A stretch of DNA of 64,000 bases from NCBI GenBank assembly GCA_963422385.1, contig OY729432.1:3534001-3598000 (forward strand), read 5' to 3'. Source of the stretch: JAJDTQ01 sp963422385. GTDB taxonomy: Bacteria > Desulfobacterota > Binatia > UBA9968 > JAJDTQ01. The notes beneath the pieces are model-generated. The model was not told the origin of the DNA and did no database searches. It worked only from the letters and a program-made list of their open reading frames with translations. The position numbers and the translations under genes are program-made. Positions 19,960 through 29,427 of this stretch are shown one piece after another (positions within the stretch are counted from its first letter, which is position 1; each line of letters opens with the position of its first letter).

Positions 19960-21809
19960 GGCCGGTCCGTTGCCTCAAAGGAATCGCGAATGCGCCGGGC
20001 CAGGGGCCGGCTGATGGAGGGCACGTTCAAGAGGTCCTCCAGGGAGGCGTCCCGGAGTCGTTTCAGGCTGCCGAAGCGCCGCAGCAGCGCCCGCCTTCGG
20101 GCCGGTCCCACCCCGGGAATCCCGTCCAGTCCGGAACGCAGGGTTTCGCGGCTTCGGACCGCCCGGTGATAGGTGACGGCGAACCGGTGGGCTTCGTCCC
20201 GCAGGCGTTGCAGGAGAAAAAGCGCGTTGGAGTTGCGCCGCAGCACCACCGGATTGCTGCGGCAGGGCAGGAAAAGACGCTCTTCCGACCGTTCCACTTC
20301 CGCCAGCCGCGGTGACGCGGTGACCCGCATCTTGGCCATGGCCACCACCTCCACGTCCTTGATCCCGAGGTCCGCGAGCACCGTGAGGGCCACCTGTAGT
20401 TGTCCCTTGCCGCCGTCCACCACCATGAGATCCGGCAAGTCCACCTCCCGCAGGCCCCGCTGGAACCGCCGCTTGATGACCTCGTACATCATGGCGAAAT
20501 CGTCTCCGCGAGTCTCGGGACCGACGGTGCGCACCCGGTACCGCCGGTAGTTTTGCTTGTCCGGCTGCCCGTCGAAGAACGAGACCCGCGACCCCACCGC
20601 GTGGTTTCCCTGGATCATCGAAATATCGTAACACTCGATCCGTTGCGGATACCGCCGCAGCCGGAGCTTTTGTTGCAACTCGCGCAGCATCTTCTCCCGC
20701 TCCCGCTCCTGGTCGTGGCGTTCGCTGAAGCTCTGCCGGGCGTTGTTCATCGCCATCTCCAGCAGCTTGTGCTTCTCGCCCCGGCGCGGCCGGTGCAACG
20801 TCGCCTTCCTGCCCTTCCGCTCCTCCAGGTAGTCCTCATGAACGGTTTGGTCCTCCAACTCCACCGGCACCAGGATCTCGTCCGGAACGAAACGATTTCC
20901 CTGGTAGAACTGCGTCAGCAAGGCGGCAACGATCTCCTCGTCATCGAATTGGTGGTCTTCCAGGGAATAAGCCTGGTTGCCGGTGAGCTTTCCCTGCCGC
21001 ACAAAGATCACCTGGACTTCGATGAACCCTCCCTCCCGGTACAGCCCGAAAATGTCCTGGTCCGCGCCCCAATGGGACACCATTCGCTGCTTCTCCAGGG
21101 TCTTCTCCACCGCCCGGATCCGGTCCCGGATCCGGGCCGCCTGTTCGAACTCCAGCGCCTCGGCACGGGCCTGCATCCGGATTTGCAGGTGCTTGAGCAG
21201 GTCGGCGCTCTTTCCTTCGATGAAGAGAACCGCCTGCGTCAGGTTTCCGGCGTACTCCTCCGGATCCACGGGATGTACACAGGGAGCCGGACAGCGCTTG
21301 ATCTGATACTGCAGACACGGGCGGTCCCGATTGCGGAAGTTGTAGTCGGTGCAGGTCCGGAGCAGGAAGTGTTTCTCGATCACGTCCAGGGTCTCGCGCA
21401 CGGCCACGGCCGAGGCATAGGGGCCGAAGTACCGGCTGCCGTCCTTGACGATGCTGCGGGTGGCCAGCACACGGGCCCAGGGGCCGGCGGTCACCTTGAT
21501 GCTCAGGTAGGTCTTGTCGTCCTTCAGCCGGATATTGTAGCGCGGTTTGTATTGCTTGATCAGGTTGTTCTCGAGGATCAGGGCTTCCTTTTCGTTCCCG
21601 GTGACGAGGGTCTCGATGTCCCCGGCCTGGCGCATGAGGAAAACGATCTGCGGCCGCCCATCGCCGCCCCGGATGTATCCACGGACCCGGGACCGCAGAT
21701 CCTTGGCCTTGCCCACGTAGATCACCTTCCCGGCGCCATCCCGCATCAGATAGACGCCGGGGCCGGTCGGAAGCGCGTCGAGGTTTTCGCTAAGCTCCGC
21801 GATCTTCAT
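19956..21809 (-). CDS. uvrC: UvrABC system protein C
   Basis: UvrC makes the dual incisions in nucleotide excision repair. The 617-residue protein has an N-terminal GIY-YIG nuclease domain (GPGVYLMRDGAGKVIYVGKA, about 17-36), Cys-rich segment (CLQYQIKRCPAPC), a UVR domain that binds UvrB (about 205-240), the RNase-H-like nuclease region (IECYDISMIQGNHAVGSRV; MVVDGGKGQL) and C-terminal helix-hairpin-helix motifs (LDGIPGVGPARRRALL). It overlaps uvrB by 4 bases upstream and comEC by 4 bases downstream. Confidence 0.97.
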   Translation of the reverse strand: MKIAELSENLDALPTGPGVYLMRDGAGKVIYVGKAKDLRSRVRGYIRGGDGRPQIVFLMRQAGDIETLVTGNEKEALILENNLIKQYKPRYNIRLKDDKTYLSIKVTAGPWARVLATRSIVKDGSRYFGPYASAVAVRETLDVIEKHFLLRTCTDYNFRNRDRPCLQYQIKRCPAPCVHPVDPEEYAGNLTQAVLFIEGKSADLLKHLQIRMQARAEALEFEQAARIRDRIRAVEKTLEKQRMVSHWGADQDIFGLYREGGFIEVQVIFVRQGKLTGNQAYSLEDHQFDDEEIVAALLTQFYQGNRFVPDEILVPVELEDQTVHEDYLEERKGRKATLHRPRRGEKHKLLEMAMNNARQSFSERHDQEREREKMLRELQQKLRLRRYPQRIECYDISMIQGNHAVGSRVSFFDGQPDKQNYRRYRVRTVGPETRGDDFAMMYEVIKRRFQRGLREVDLPDLMVVDGGKGQLQVALTVLADLGIKDVEVVAMAKMRVTASPRLAEVERSEERLFLPCRSNPVVLRRNSNALFLLQRLRDEAHRFAVTYHRAVRSRETLRSGLDGIPGVGPARRRALLRRFGSLKRLRDASLEDLLNVPSISRPLARRIRDSFEATDRP

Positions 21810-23830
21810 GACGGCCCTCCGGAGAGGTAGGGATCCGAGAGTTCCTTTTCCTGAAGCCCGCGGATACGGTCCCTGAGATCGGCGGCCTTTTCGAACTCCA
21901 GCCGGTCCGAGGCCTGCTTCATTTCCTTCCGAAGCTTCTCCACCATCCGGGGGATCTCGTTGGGCGGAGGCGCGTCGTCGGCCACCAGCGGAACATCCAC
22001 GTAGTCCGCGTCGTAGGCCTGAATCAGCGGCTCGTCGATCTGCTTGATCACACTTCGGGGAATGATGCCGTGCTCCTCGTTGAAGGACTGCTGGACCCGG
22101 CGGCGGCGTTCGGTCTCGCCGATGGCCAGCTTCATGGAATCGGTCATGATGTCGGCGTAGAGGATCACCGTACCGTCCACGTTGCGCGCGGCGCGGCCGA
22201 TGGTCTGGATCAACGACCGTTCCGAACGGAGGAATCCCTCCTTGTCCGCATCGAGGATGGCCACCAGAGACACCTCCGGGAGGTCCAGGCCCTCCCGGAG
22301 GAGATTGATGCCCACCAGCACGTCGAAGGCCCCTTTCCGAAGGTCCCGAATGATCTCCACCCGTTCGATGGCGTCGATATCGGAGTGCAGATAACGAACC
22401 TTGAGGTTGAGGTCCTGGTAGTAGTCGGTCAGATCCTCGGCCATGCGCTTGGTCAGGGTCGTCACCAGCACCCGGGCATCGGCCGCCGTCCGCTTGCGAA
22501 TCTCTTCCAACAGGTCGTCCACCTGCGTCGCCGCGGGCCGCACCACGATCTCCGGATCCGTGAGGCCGGTGGGCCGGATCAACTGCTCCACCCGGACGTT
22601 GCCGCTCTTCATGATCTCATAATCGGCAGGAGTGGCCGAAACATAAATCGTGTGGTTCACGCTGGCCTCGAACTCCTCGAAATTCAACGGCCGGTTATCC
22701 AGCGCCGAGGGCAGCCTGAAGCCGAAGTCCACCAGGGTTTCCTTGCGGGAGCGGTCGCCGCGGTACATGCCGCCGATCTGCGGAACGGTTACGTGGCTCT
22801 CGTCCACGAACAGCACGAAATCATCCGGGAAGTAGTTCAGCAGCGTGGGCGGAGGCTCCCCGGGACGCCGTCCGGTCAGGTGCCGGGAATAGTTTTCCAG
22901 GCCCGGGCAATACCCCATCTCCTCCAACAGCTCGAGGTCGTACAGGGTCCGCTGCCGGAGCCGTTGCGCCTCCAGCAATTTGTTTTCCCGCTTGAGCTCG
23001 ACCAGCCGCTCCCGGAGCTCCTCCCGGATCGCCGCCACCGCCGCCTTCATGCGCTCGGCGGTGGTGACATAGTGGCTGGCGGGATAGATCGTGGCCTTGT
23101 CCACGCGGCGGCGCACCCTGCCGCGGAGGGGGTCCACCTCCAGCAGCGACTCCACCACGTCGTCAAAGAACTCGATGCGCAGAGCGGACTTGTCCTCGTA
23201 CGCCGGAAACACCTCGACGGTGTCCCCCCGCACCCGAAACGTGCCGCGATGGAAATCGTAGTCCACCCGCTCGTACTGGATGTCCACCAGCTTGCGCAGC
23301 ATCCGGTCGCGGTCGATGCGCATCCCCTCTTCCAGGTAGACCATCAGGTCGAAGTAGGCTTCCGGCGAGCCGAGTCCGTAGATGCAGGAGACGCTGGCGA
23401 CAATGACCACGTCCCGGCGCTCCAGCAGTGCCATGGTGGCCGCGTGGCGCAGCTTGTCGATCTCGTCGTTGATGGAGGCGTCCTTGGCGATGTAGGTGTC
23501 GGTGGAGGGGACGTAGGCCTCGGGCTGGTAGTAGTCGTAGTAGCTGATGAAGTAACGGACCGCGTTGTCCGGCAAGAGCAGGCGGAACTCGTTGTAGAGC
23601 TGCGCCGCCAGCGTCTTGTTGGGCGCGATCACCAGCGTGGGCCGGTTGATCCGGCTGATGACGTTCGCCATGGTAAAGGTCTTGCCGGAGCCCGTGACCC
23701 CCAGCAGCACCTGATGCCGGCATCCCTTCGCCAACCCGTCCACCAGTTGCTCGATGGCCCGGGGCTGGTCCCCCTCGGGCTCGAAGTCCGCCACCAGGCG
23801 AAACCGGCCCGCCTTTCGCTCCTTGCGCAT
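21806..23830 (-). CDS. uvrB: UvrABC system protein B
   Basis: UvrB is the helicase-like damage-verification subunit of nucleotide excision repair. From ATG 23830 it has 674 residues. Walker A is GVTGSGKTFT (44-53); the beta-hairpin that clamps DNA has YYDYYQPEAYVP; helicase motifs include VDESHVTVPQ and GRAARN; a UVR domain closes the protein (EKAADLRDRIRGLQ). ATG 23830 is chosen because MRKERKAGRFRLVADFEPEGDQPRAI fits family N-termini; no strong ribosome site precedes it. The uvrB-uvrC adjacency with overlap suggests one transcript. Confidence 0.97.
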   Translation of the reverse strand: MRKERKAGRFRLVADFEPEGDQPRAIEQLVDGLAKGCRHQVLLGVTGSGKTFTMANVISRINRPTLVIAPNKTLAAQLYNEFRLLLPDNAVRYFISYYDYYQPEAYVPSTDTYIAKDASINDEIDKLRHAATMALLERRDVVIVASVSCIYGLGSPEAYFDLMVYLEEGMRIDRDRMLRKLVDIQYERVDYDFHRGTFRVRGDTVEVFPAYEDKSALRIEFFDDVVESLLEVDPLRGRVRRRVDKATIYPASHYVTTAERMKAAVAAIREELRERLVELKRENKLLEAQRLRQRTLYDLELLEEMGYCPGLENYSRHLTGRRPGEPPPTLLNYFPDDFVLFVDESHVTVPQIGGMYRGDRSRKETLVDFGFRLPSALDNRPLNFEEFEASVNHTIYVSATPADYEIMKSGNVRVEQLIRPTGLTDPEIVVRPAATQVDDLLEEIRKRTAADARVLVTTLTKRMAEDLTDYYQDLNLKVRYLHSDIDAIERVEIIRDLRKGAFDVLVGINLLREGLDLPEVSLVAILDADKEGFLRSERSLIQTIGRAARNVDGTVILYADIMTDSMKLAIGETERRRRVQQSFNEEHGIIPRSVIKQIDEPLIQAYDADYVDVPLVADDAPPPNEIPRMVEKLRKEMKQASDRLEFEKAADLRDRIRGLQEKELSDPYLSGGPS

Positions 23831-23987
23831 GTCAAAGGAATAACACCGCGAGCCGGAAGTGTGCAAAACAGGCGTGAGCCAAACCTCGATCCCGACCTCC
23901 CTGGACACGCCCGAGAGGAAGCTGTTAAGGTCTCCTGTCGCGGACGGCTACCTCAAACGGCACGCGGGCGGCCTCCCTTCTCATCCC

Positions 23988-25229
23988 ATGGAAAATTTCG
24001 ATCTGACGGTCATCGGCGGCGGCATCGTAGGGTTGGCGACTGCCATGCGCATGGTACGGGACCATCCCGGGCTGCGGTGCGCGCTGCTGGAGAAGGAAGC
24101 GGATCTCGGCACGCATCAGACCGGCCACAACAGCGGCGTGCTCCACTCCGGCATCTACTACCGCCCGGGCTCGGTCAAGGCGCAGACCTGCGTGGCCGGG
24201 AAGAAGGCGCTGCTGGAGTTCTGCGACGAGCACGGCATCCACTACGACCTTTGCGGCAAGGTCATCGTCGCCACACGCCCCGAGGAGCTGCCCCGCCTGG
24301 AGGAATTGCATCGGCGGGCCCAGGCCAACGGCGTGGAAGGCGTACGCGCCATCGGTCCCGAGGAGCTCCGGGAGATCGAACCCCATTGCACCGGATTGCA
24401 GGCGCTCCATGCCCCTTTCACCGGGATCATCGACTTCGGGGACGTGGCCCGAGCCTACGCACGGCTCTTCGAATCCTCGGGCGGCGCCATCCGGACGTCG
24501 TGCGAGGTCACCGGCATGGCCCGGTTGCCGCGCGGGTTCGTCATCGAAACCTCGCGAGACGCCCTGGAGACGCGCAAGGTGATCAACTGTGCGGGCCTGT
24601 TCGTCGACCGTGTGGCCGCCATGACCCCTGGGTTCGCGGCCAGCGTTCGCGGCGGCATCGACGAACCCGTTCGAATCGTTCCCTTCCGGGGCGAGTACCA
24701 TCGTCTCAAACCGGAGAAACAGGGGTTCGTAAAGGGTCTCGTCTATCCCGTGCCTGATCCTCGGTTCCCGTTTCTGGGAGTTCACTTCACGCCCACGGTG
24801 CGCGGCCGCGTGGAGGTCGGACCCAACGCCGTCCTGGCGTTCGCGCGGCAGGGCTACCGGCAGAGCGACGTCAACCTGCGGGACTTGTACGAGATCTTCT
24901 CCTACCGCGGTTTCTGGGGCATGGCGCGAAAACACTGGAAGACCTCCCTGCCCGAGCTTCGACGGTCGTTCGACAAGCGCGCCTTCACCCGCGAGCTCCA
25001 GCGCCTCATTCCCGCGATCCAGTCGGAAGACTTGGTGTACAGCGGCGCGGGCGTGCGCGCCCAGGCGGTATCGGCCAGCGGGCGACTCGTCGATGACTTC
25101 GTCATCGCCGAGTCGGAAGGCGCCATCCACGTTCTCAACGCCCCGTCGCCCGGCGCCACCTCGTCCCTGGGAATCGCCGACACCATCTGCCGGACGGCGG
25201 CCAGAAGCTTCGCTCTGCAGGCCTCGTGA
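23988..25229 (+). CDS. lhgO: L-2-hydroxyglutarate oxidase-like FAD protein (LhgO family)
   Basis: LhgO proteins are FAD-dependent enzymes of the DAO fold that oxidise L-2-hydroxyglutarate to 2-oxoglutarate. The 413-residue product begins at ATG 23988 and has the dinucleotide-binding motif VIGGGIVGLATA (8-19). LGTHQTGHNSGVLHSGIYY is a family hallmark, and a C-terminal VLNAPSPGATSSLGIAD closes the FAD site. Substrate is inferred from family. It is transcribed away from uvrB; a gamma-carbonic-anhydrase-like gene follows after about 60 bases. Confidence 0.9.
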   Translation: MENFDLTVIGGGIVGLATAMRMVRDHPGLRCALLEKEADLGTHQTGHNSGVLHSGIYYRPGSVKAQTCVAGKKALLEFCDEHGIHYDLCGKVIVATRPEELPRLEELHRRAQANGVEGVRAIGPEELREIEPHCTGLQALHAPFTGIIDFGDVARAYARLFESSGGAIRTSCEVTGMARLPRGFVIETSRDALETRKVINCAGLFVDRVAAMTPGFAASVRGGIDEPVRIVPFRGEYHRLKPEKQGFVKGLVYPVPDPRFPFLGVHFTPTVRGRVEVGPNAVLAFARQGYRQSDVNLRDLYEIFSYRGFWGMARKHWKTSLPELRRSFDKRAFTRELQRLIPAIQSEDLVYSGAGVRAQAVSASGRLVDDFVIAESEGAIHVLNAPSPGATSSLGIADTICRTAARSFALQAS

Positions 25230-25290
25230 ACCATCACCCCGTCCGGAAACGACACGAGACAAGCGATCCCACCGCTCAAGGAGGTTGTGA

Positions 25291-25818
25291 ATGCTCATCC
25301 AATACAAGGGACGACTTCCCAAGGTCTCGCCGGATGCCTTTGTCGCTCCCACCGCCGTGCTCATCGGCGACGTCACCGTGGAGGCCGGAGCGAGCATCTG
25401 GTTCGGCGCCGTGCTCCGTTCCGACGAGAATCAGAACCCCGTCGTGATCGGCGCCAGGACCAGTATCCAGGACAACTGCGTGATCCATTCCGGCGAGGGC
25501 GCGGTGATCATCGAAGAGGACGTGACCGTGGGGCACGCCGCCGTCATGGAAGGCTGCACCATCCGTCGATCCGCCATCATCGGCATGAACGCGACGCTGC
25601 TGGAGGACACCGAGATCGGTGAGGAGTCCCTCATTGCCGCAGGCAGCGTGGTCGTGCCGCATACCCGGATTCCCACGCGCTGTCTGGCCGCGGGCAGTCC
25701 GGCGAAGTTCAAGAAAGAGATCGGCGGCGAGGCCCTCAACTGGATCAGGATGGGCTCCTCCACCTATGTCGAGCTGTGCAGGAGCTACCTGGGCGGCGAC
25801 TACAAGGTGGTGGGCTGA
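25291..25818 (+). CDS. Gamma-carbonic anhydrase-like hexapeptide protein
   Basis: The 175-residue product is a left-handed beta-helix of hexapeptide repeats in the gamma-CA / PaaY / YrdA family. It shows APTAVLIGDVTVEAGASIWFGAVLR, then the metal-site histidines in SIQDNCVIHSG and VGHAAVMEGC, and GMNATLLEDTEIGEESLIAAGS. AAGGAGG precedes the ATG by a few bases. Members can be zinc/iron carbonic anhydrases or thioesterase/maintenance proteins; which one this is cannot be told. It is probably co-transcribed with the LhgO-like gene. A composite repeat lies directly downstream. Confidence 0.88.
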   Translation: MLIQYKGRLPKVSPDAFVAPTAVLIGDVTVEAGASIWFGAVLRSDENQNPVVIGARTSIQDNCVIHSGEGAVIIEEDVTVGHAAVMEGCTIRRSAIIGMNATLLEDTEIGEESLIAAGSVVVPHTRIPTRCLAAGSPAKFKKEIGGEALNWIRMGSSTYVELCRSYLGGDYKVVG

Positions 25819-25837
25819 TCCCCGAGTGCAGGTCTTT

Positions 25838-25852
25838 CGGACAGGCTCCTGG
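25838..25852. repeat. Family A tip fragment abutting a Family B element
   Basis: CGGACAGGCTCCTGG is the exact outer tip of the Family A hairpin. It lies immediately before the left arm of the Family B element. The same A-tip/B-end junction recurs at 53227-53253. Confidence 0.55.
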
Positions 25853-26013
25853 CGTCGAGTCCGGTAAATACGCAAGATGATTTACGGGTCTTTTTTTGCC
25901 GTCGGCTGCGTTGCTCTTCCTCGCGTGGTATTGGCCACTGCTCGTCATCGCGCCTTGCCGACCACAAGAAATCCTGCGCATCTTGTCTTGCGTATTTACC
26001 GGACTCGACACTA
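25850..26013. repeat. Family B MITE-like element with 24-base perfect terminal inverted repeats
   Basis: Perfect 24-base arms at 25854-25877 and 25986-26009 read GTCGAGTCCGGTAAATACGC followed by AAGA. They flank about 108 bases with no open frame of note. The right end continues as TAG (26013-26011 on the minus strand), which is exactly the stop codon of mutM. A shortened relative is at 53251-53300. The form (short, terminal inverted repeats, no transposase) is that of a MITE; autonomous partner unknown. Confidence 0.85.
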
Positions 26014-26832
26014 GCGCTGGCACCGCGGGCAATAGAAAACGCCGCGGTTGCCGAGCCCGATCCTCTTGATCGGTGTACGGCACCCGTAACAGGGCGCACC
26101 TTTTCTGTCATAGACCCGGAGACGCCACTGAAAGCCGCCGTGACGATCGTTGCCGTCGCGGTAGTCCGACACCGAGCTGCCGCGCCATCGGATGGCTTCG
26201 CGCAGCAGCGCGAAAATCTCGCGTCCCAGCTCCGCGCTCAACGCTCTCGATACGCGGTGGCCCCGACGGGTGGGGCGAACCCCGATGCGGAAAAGCACCT
26301 CGTTGACATAGATGTTGCCGAGCCCGCAGACGATTTGCTGGTCCAGCAGCAAATCCCGGATACTTCTGCGAGAGCGGTGCAGAAACGGATAAAGATAGTC
26401 GCCGGTGAAACGGCGGTCCAGCGGATCCAACCCGAGTTTGGCGAAAGGCGGCCACGCGTTCAAGTCGCCGCTCGGCAACACCACGCAGAGCCCGAACCGG
26501 CGCGGGTCGTGATAGCGCAGGTCGTTACCGTCGTCGAGCGTGAAGACGATGTGATCGTGCTTCTCCATGGACGCGTCCCGCTCCCGAAAGGTGAGCTTGC
26601 CCGACATGCCCAGGTGCGAGACCCAGGTCCAGCCTCCGTCCAGCTCCGCCACGATGTACTTGCCGCGCCGGGTCACCGCGGCCACCACCCTGCCCTCCAG
26701 GCGGGTCCCGAAGTCGGCGGCCACGGGCTGCCGCAAGCGGCCCTCGATGACGCGAACCTGGAGGATTCTCACGCCCCGTAGCCGCTTGTGCAGCGTGCGG
26801 CACACGGTCTCGACTTCAGGCAACTCCGGCAT
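26011..26832 (-). CDS. mutM: Formamidopyrimidine-DNA glycosylase MutM
   Basis: MutM (Fpg) excises 8-oxoguanine and other oxidised purines and cleaves the AP site. The 273-residue protein begins MPELPEVETVCRTL, giving the catalytic N-terminal Pro after Met removal and the conserved Glu. A helix-two-turn-helix is present (IYVNEVLFRIGVRP) and the C-terminal zinc finger is CYGCRTPIKRIGLGNRGVFY then CPRCQR. ATG 26832 is set by the required N-terminal proline and overlaps rsmA by 17 bases. The TAG stop is the terminal triplet of a Family B repeat, but the protein has normal length. Confidence 0.96.
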   Translation of the reverse strand: MPELPEVETVCRTLHKRLRGVRILQVRVIEGRLRQPVAADFGTRLEGRVVAAVTRRGKYIVAELDGGWTWVSHLGMSGKLTFRERDASMEKHDHIVFTLDDGNDLRYHDPRRFGLCVVLPSGDLNAWPPFAKLGLDPLDRRFTGDYLYPFLHRSRRSIRDLLLDQQIVCGLGNIYVNEVLFRIGVRPTRRGHRVSRALSAELGREIFALLREAIRWRGSSVSDYRDGNDRHGGFQWRLRVYDRKGAPCYGCRTPIKRIGLGNRGVFYCPRCQR

Positions 26833-27688
26833 GGCCCCTGTTCCCTTTCGCGCCGCCGGCCTCCTTGCAGGCGCGGGCCAACCGGCCGAACTCCTGCGAA
26901 TCCAGTGTTTCGGCCCGGCGCCTGGGGTCGATGCCGGCCCGATCGAAGATCGTTCCGGACCGGGCCTCGAACAGACCCGCCAACGCGTTGCCCAGCATCT
27001 TGCGCCGGCGGGCAAACCCCGCGCGTACCACCGCCCGCAGCAGCGGAATATCCTCGGCGGGGACCAGCGGCTCCCGGTGCAGATCTATCCTCAAGAGCGT
27101 GGAGTCGACCTTGGGTCTGGGCGTGAACGCTTCCGGCGATACCGCTACCTTCCGGGTCACCCGCCCGTACAGCTGGAACCACACCGAAAGGGCCCCGTAA
27201 GCGCCAGTCCCGGGCTCCGCCGCGAGCCTGCGCGCCACTTCCTTCTGCAACATGATGACGAGATGGGAGAAATGCCGCCCGGCCTCGAACAGGCGCAGCA
27301 GCACCGGCGCAGCCACGCTGTAGGGAAGATTCGCCACCACCTTGACCTCGGCTTCGGGCAGGAGGCGATCGAAGTCCGTAACCAATACGTCCTCGTGGAC
27401 GAGGTGGAAATCCGGACGCGACCCCAGCGGCCCGTTGCGGAGCCATTGCACCAGCAACGGATCCACCTCGATGGCCCAGACGCTCCGCCTCTTGCCCACC
27501 AGACAGCGGGTGACGAACCCCAGCCCCGGTCCCACTTCCAGGATCCGGTCGTCTTCACCCAGGTCGAGGAGTTGCAGGAGGGTCTCGATGACACGGCGAT
27601 GGACGAGAAAGTTCTGGCCCCGGGCCTTGCTGGGTGCAAGGCCCAGCTCGCGGCAGGCGATCCTCGCCTCTTGATGGAGGGTGGCCAT
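26816..27688 (-). CDS. rsmA: 16S rRNA dimethyladenosine transferase RsmA (KsgA)
   Basis: RsmA dimethylates two adjacent adenosines near the 3' end of 16S rRNA using SAM. The 290-residue protein contains GQNFLVHRRVIE, SAM motif I EVGPGLGFVTRCL, acidic VWAIEVDP and the catalytic NLPYS motif (motif IV). FTPRPKVDSTLLRI and a helical C-terminal domain complete the family layout. ATG 27688 is taken because a GATGGAGGGTGG stretch precedes it and the domain begins there. It overlaps mutM by 17 bases and follows tsaD after about 90 bases. Confidence 0.95.
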   Translation of the reverse strand: MATLHQEARIACRELGLAPSKARGQNFLVHRRVIETLLQLLDLGEDDRILEVGPGLGFVTRCLVGKRRSVWAIEVDPLLVQWLRNGPLGSRPDFHLVHEDVLVTDFDRLLPEAEVKVVANLPYSVAAPVLLRLFEAGRHFSHLVIMLQKEVARRLAAEPGTGAYGALSVWFQLYGRVTRKVAVSPEAFTPRPKVDSTLLRIDLHREPLVPAEDIPLLRAVVRAGFARRRKMLGNALAGLFEARSGTIFDRAGIDPRRRAETLDSQEFGRLARACKEAGGAKGNRGHAGVA

Positions 27689-27777
27689 GAGAGAAGGGTA
27701 GTCCGGCAGCGGGGGAGACCCCCCTACAGGTTGCTTGCATGCATCCGTTTTCGGTTCCGGCCATGCCGGGTCGGGAT

Positions 27778-28773
27778 TCAGAGGATCAGCGCAGGGTCGG
27801 CGTTCAGGCGGGGACCGTTTCGCCCGCCCCGCTCCAGCCGACGGCTCCCCACCAGCGCCACCATGGCGCCGTTGTCGGTGCAGAAGCGCGGCGACGGGTA
27901 GTGGAGCTCGGCTCCTGCCTCGCCGGCCTTCTCGGCCATCTTTCCCCGGAGACGGCTGTTGGCCGAGACCCCGCCGCCCAGAACGATACGCTTGACACCA
28001 AACTCCGCTGCCGCCCTGAGGGTCGGGGAGATCAACATGTCCACCACCGCCTCCTGAAAGCTCGCCGCGACGTCCGCCATCTCGTCGCGCCAACGGTCCT
28101 GCCGCTTTCGGGTGAGGTAGTGCCAGACGGAAGTCTTCAGGCCGCTGAAGCTGAAGTCGTAGGGGGTACGCAGGCGCGCCCGGGGAAAAGCCACGGCACG
28201 TGGGTCGCCCTGCTTCGCCAAGTCGTCGATGACGCGCCCGCCGGGAAACCCCAGCCCCATCATCTTGGCGACTTTGTCGTAGGCTTCGCCGGCGGCGTCG
28301 TCGAGCGTGCCGCCGAGATGCTCGTAGTTTCCGAACGACCGGACGATGTACAGCAGCGTGTGCCCCCCGGAGGCCACCAGCGCAAGGTACGGGAAGGCCA
28401 CTTCCTTCTCCAGGAAGATGGACAACACGTGCGCTTCCAGGTGATTGACCCCCACGTAGGGGATGCCGGAACGAAAGGACCATCCCTTCACGAAGGAGAG
28501 GCCCACCAGCAGCGAGCCGGTCAACCCGGGGCCATAGGTCACCGCCAGGCCGTCGATCTCCGCGGGGGCCACGCCGGCATGCTCCAGGGCCCTGTCCACC
28601 AAGGGCTGGATGGTTCCAATGTGCTGGCGTGAGGCCATCTCGGGGACGATCCCGCCATAGGGTGCATGCACGGCATCCTGGGATGACACCAGATTGGCCC
28701 GAACGACCCTGCCGTCTTCGAGCACCGCAGCCGCGGTATCGTCACACGACGTCTCAACGCCCAACACGATCAC
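27778..28773 (-). CDS. tsaD: tRNA N6-adenosine threonylcarbamoyltransferase TsaD
   Basis: TsaD transfers the threonylcarbamoyl group to A37 of ANN-decoding tRNAs (t6A) with TsaB, TsaC and TsaE. The 331-residue ASKHA-fold protein begins MIVLGVETSCDDTAAAVLED. The iron-binding histidines are H111 and H115 (NHLEAH). VASGGHTLLY, DDAAGEAYDKVAK and VLGGGVSANSRLR are diagnostic. It lies in the housekeeping run between the TPR lipoprotein and rsmA. tsaB is not in the window; rimI, often its neighbour, is at 36365-36853. Confidence 0.97.
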   Translation of the reverse strand: MIVLGVETSCDDTAAAVLEDGRVVRANLVSSQDAVHAPYGGIVPEMASRQHIGTIQPLVDRALEHAGVAPAEIDGLAVTYGPGLTGSLLVGLSFVKGWSFRSGIPYVGVNHLEAHVLSIFLEKEVAFPYLALVASGGHTLLYIVRSFGNYEHLGGTLDDAAGEAYDKVAKMMGLGFPGGRVIDDLAKQGDPRAVAFPRARLRTPYDFSFSGLKTSVWHYLTRKRQDRWRDEMADVAASFQEAVVDMLISPTLRAAAEFGVKRIVLGGGVSANSRLRGKMAEKAGEAGAELHYPSPRFCTDNGAMVALVGSRRLERGGRNGPRLNADPALIL

Positions 28774-28797
28774 GACGCACCCCTCCGGTGTTGTGTC

Positions 28798-29427
28798 TCA
28801 CAAATACGCATCGCTGGAATGACCGACCTGCCACGATTGAGTCCTCGACCGTTGCCGCGCCCACAGCAACCCGCGGTTCGCCGACGGGTTGGCGGGATCC
28901 ATGGAAAGAGCCCTCCGATAGGCCGCGCCCGCGGGACCGAACCTCCCCAACGCCCGGAGGTTGTCGCCTCGCAGCACCAGGCTCTGCACCAGCCGGGAAA
29001 GACCATGATCCGGAACGGCCTCGGCCGCGTCCAGGAAATCCAGCGAAGCCTTGAAGTTCCCCAATCGGTGGTGGGCCAACGCGATGTAGTAGTGGGCGTA
29101 TGGATTGCTCCCGTCGGTGGAGAGGCCCTGTTCGAGTTTGGTCAGGGCCCGTGCGTATTGCCCGGACCGGAGCAGTCGTCTGGCCTGCTCGGTCATGCGC
29201 ACGGAGGCGATGCGCTGGGGCGACGAACCGCGTTGCATCGGAAGGCTGCGCTCCCGGGCCGGCGGCGCGGCCAAAACGTCGGGCAGGGCTCTCGCTGCCG
29301 CAGCCGGCCCGTGCTCGGTCGAAGGCGCGCATGCCGGGAGCATGAAGGCGGCCACGAGACAGGCCACGGCCGGGAACAAGCCATTGACCCGGCCGCCCGG
29401 GAAGACGTTCCCCTTGTTTACCCGCAC
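28798..29427 (-). CDS. TPR-containing outer-envelope lipoprotein
   Basis: From GTG 29427 the 209-residue product has a positively charged N-terminus, a hydrophobic stretch and a lipobox LPAC with the lipidated Cys at about residue 33. The mature part has low-complexity Ala/Arg sequence, then tetratricopeptide-like helices (about 75-195; for example QARRLLRSGQYARALTKLEQ and NPYAHYYIALAHHRLGNFKA). The GTG lies inside the end of the PBP gene, with GGTGG just before it, so the two are coupled. A role as an accessory lipoprotein of the PBP is possible by context, but no specific function is recognised. Confidence 0.8.
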   Translation of the reverse strand: MRVNKGNVFPGGRVNGLFPAVACLVAAFMLPACAPSTEHGPAAAARALPDVLAAPPARERSLPMQRGSSPQRIASVRMTEQARRLLRSGQYARALTKLEQGLSTDGSNPYAHYYIALAHHRLGNFKASLDFLDAAEAVPDHGLSRLVQSLVLRGDNLRALGRFGPAGAAYRRALSMDPANPSANRGLLWARQRSRTQSWQVGHSSDAYL

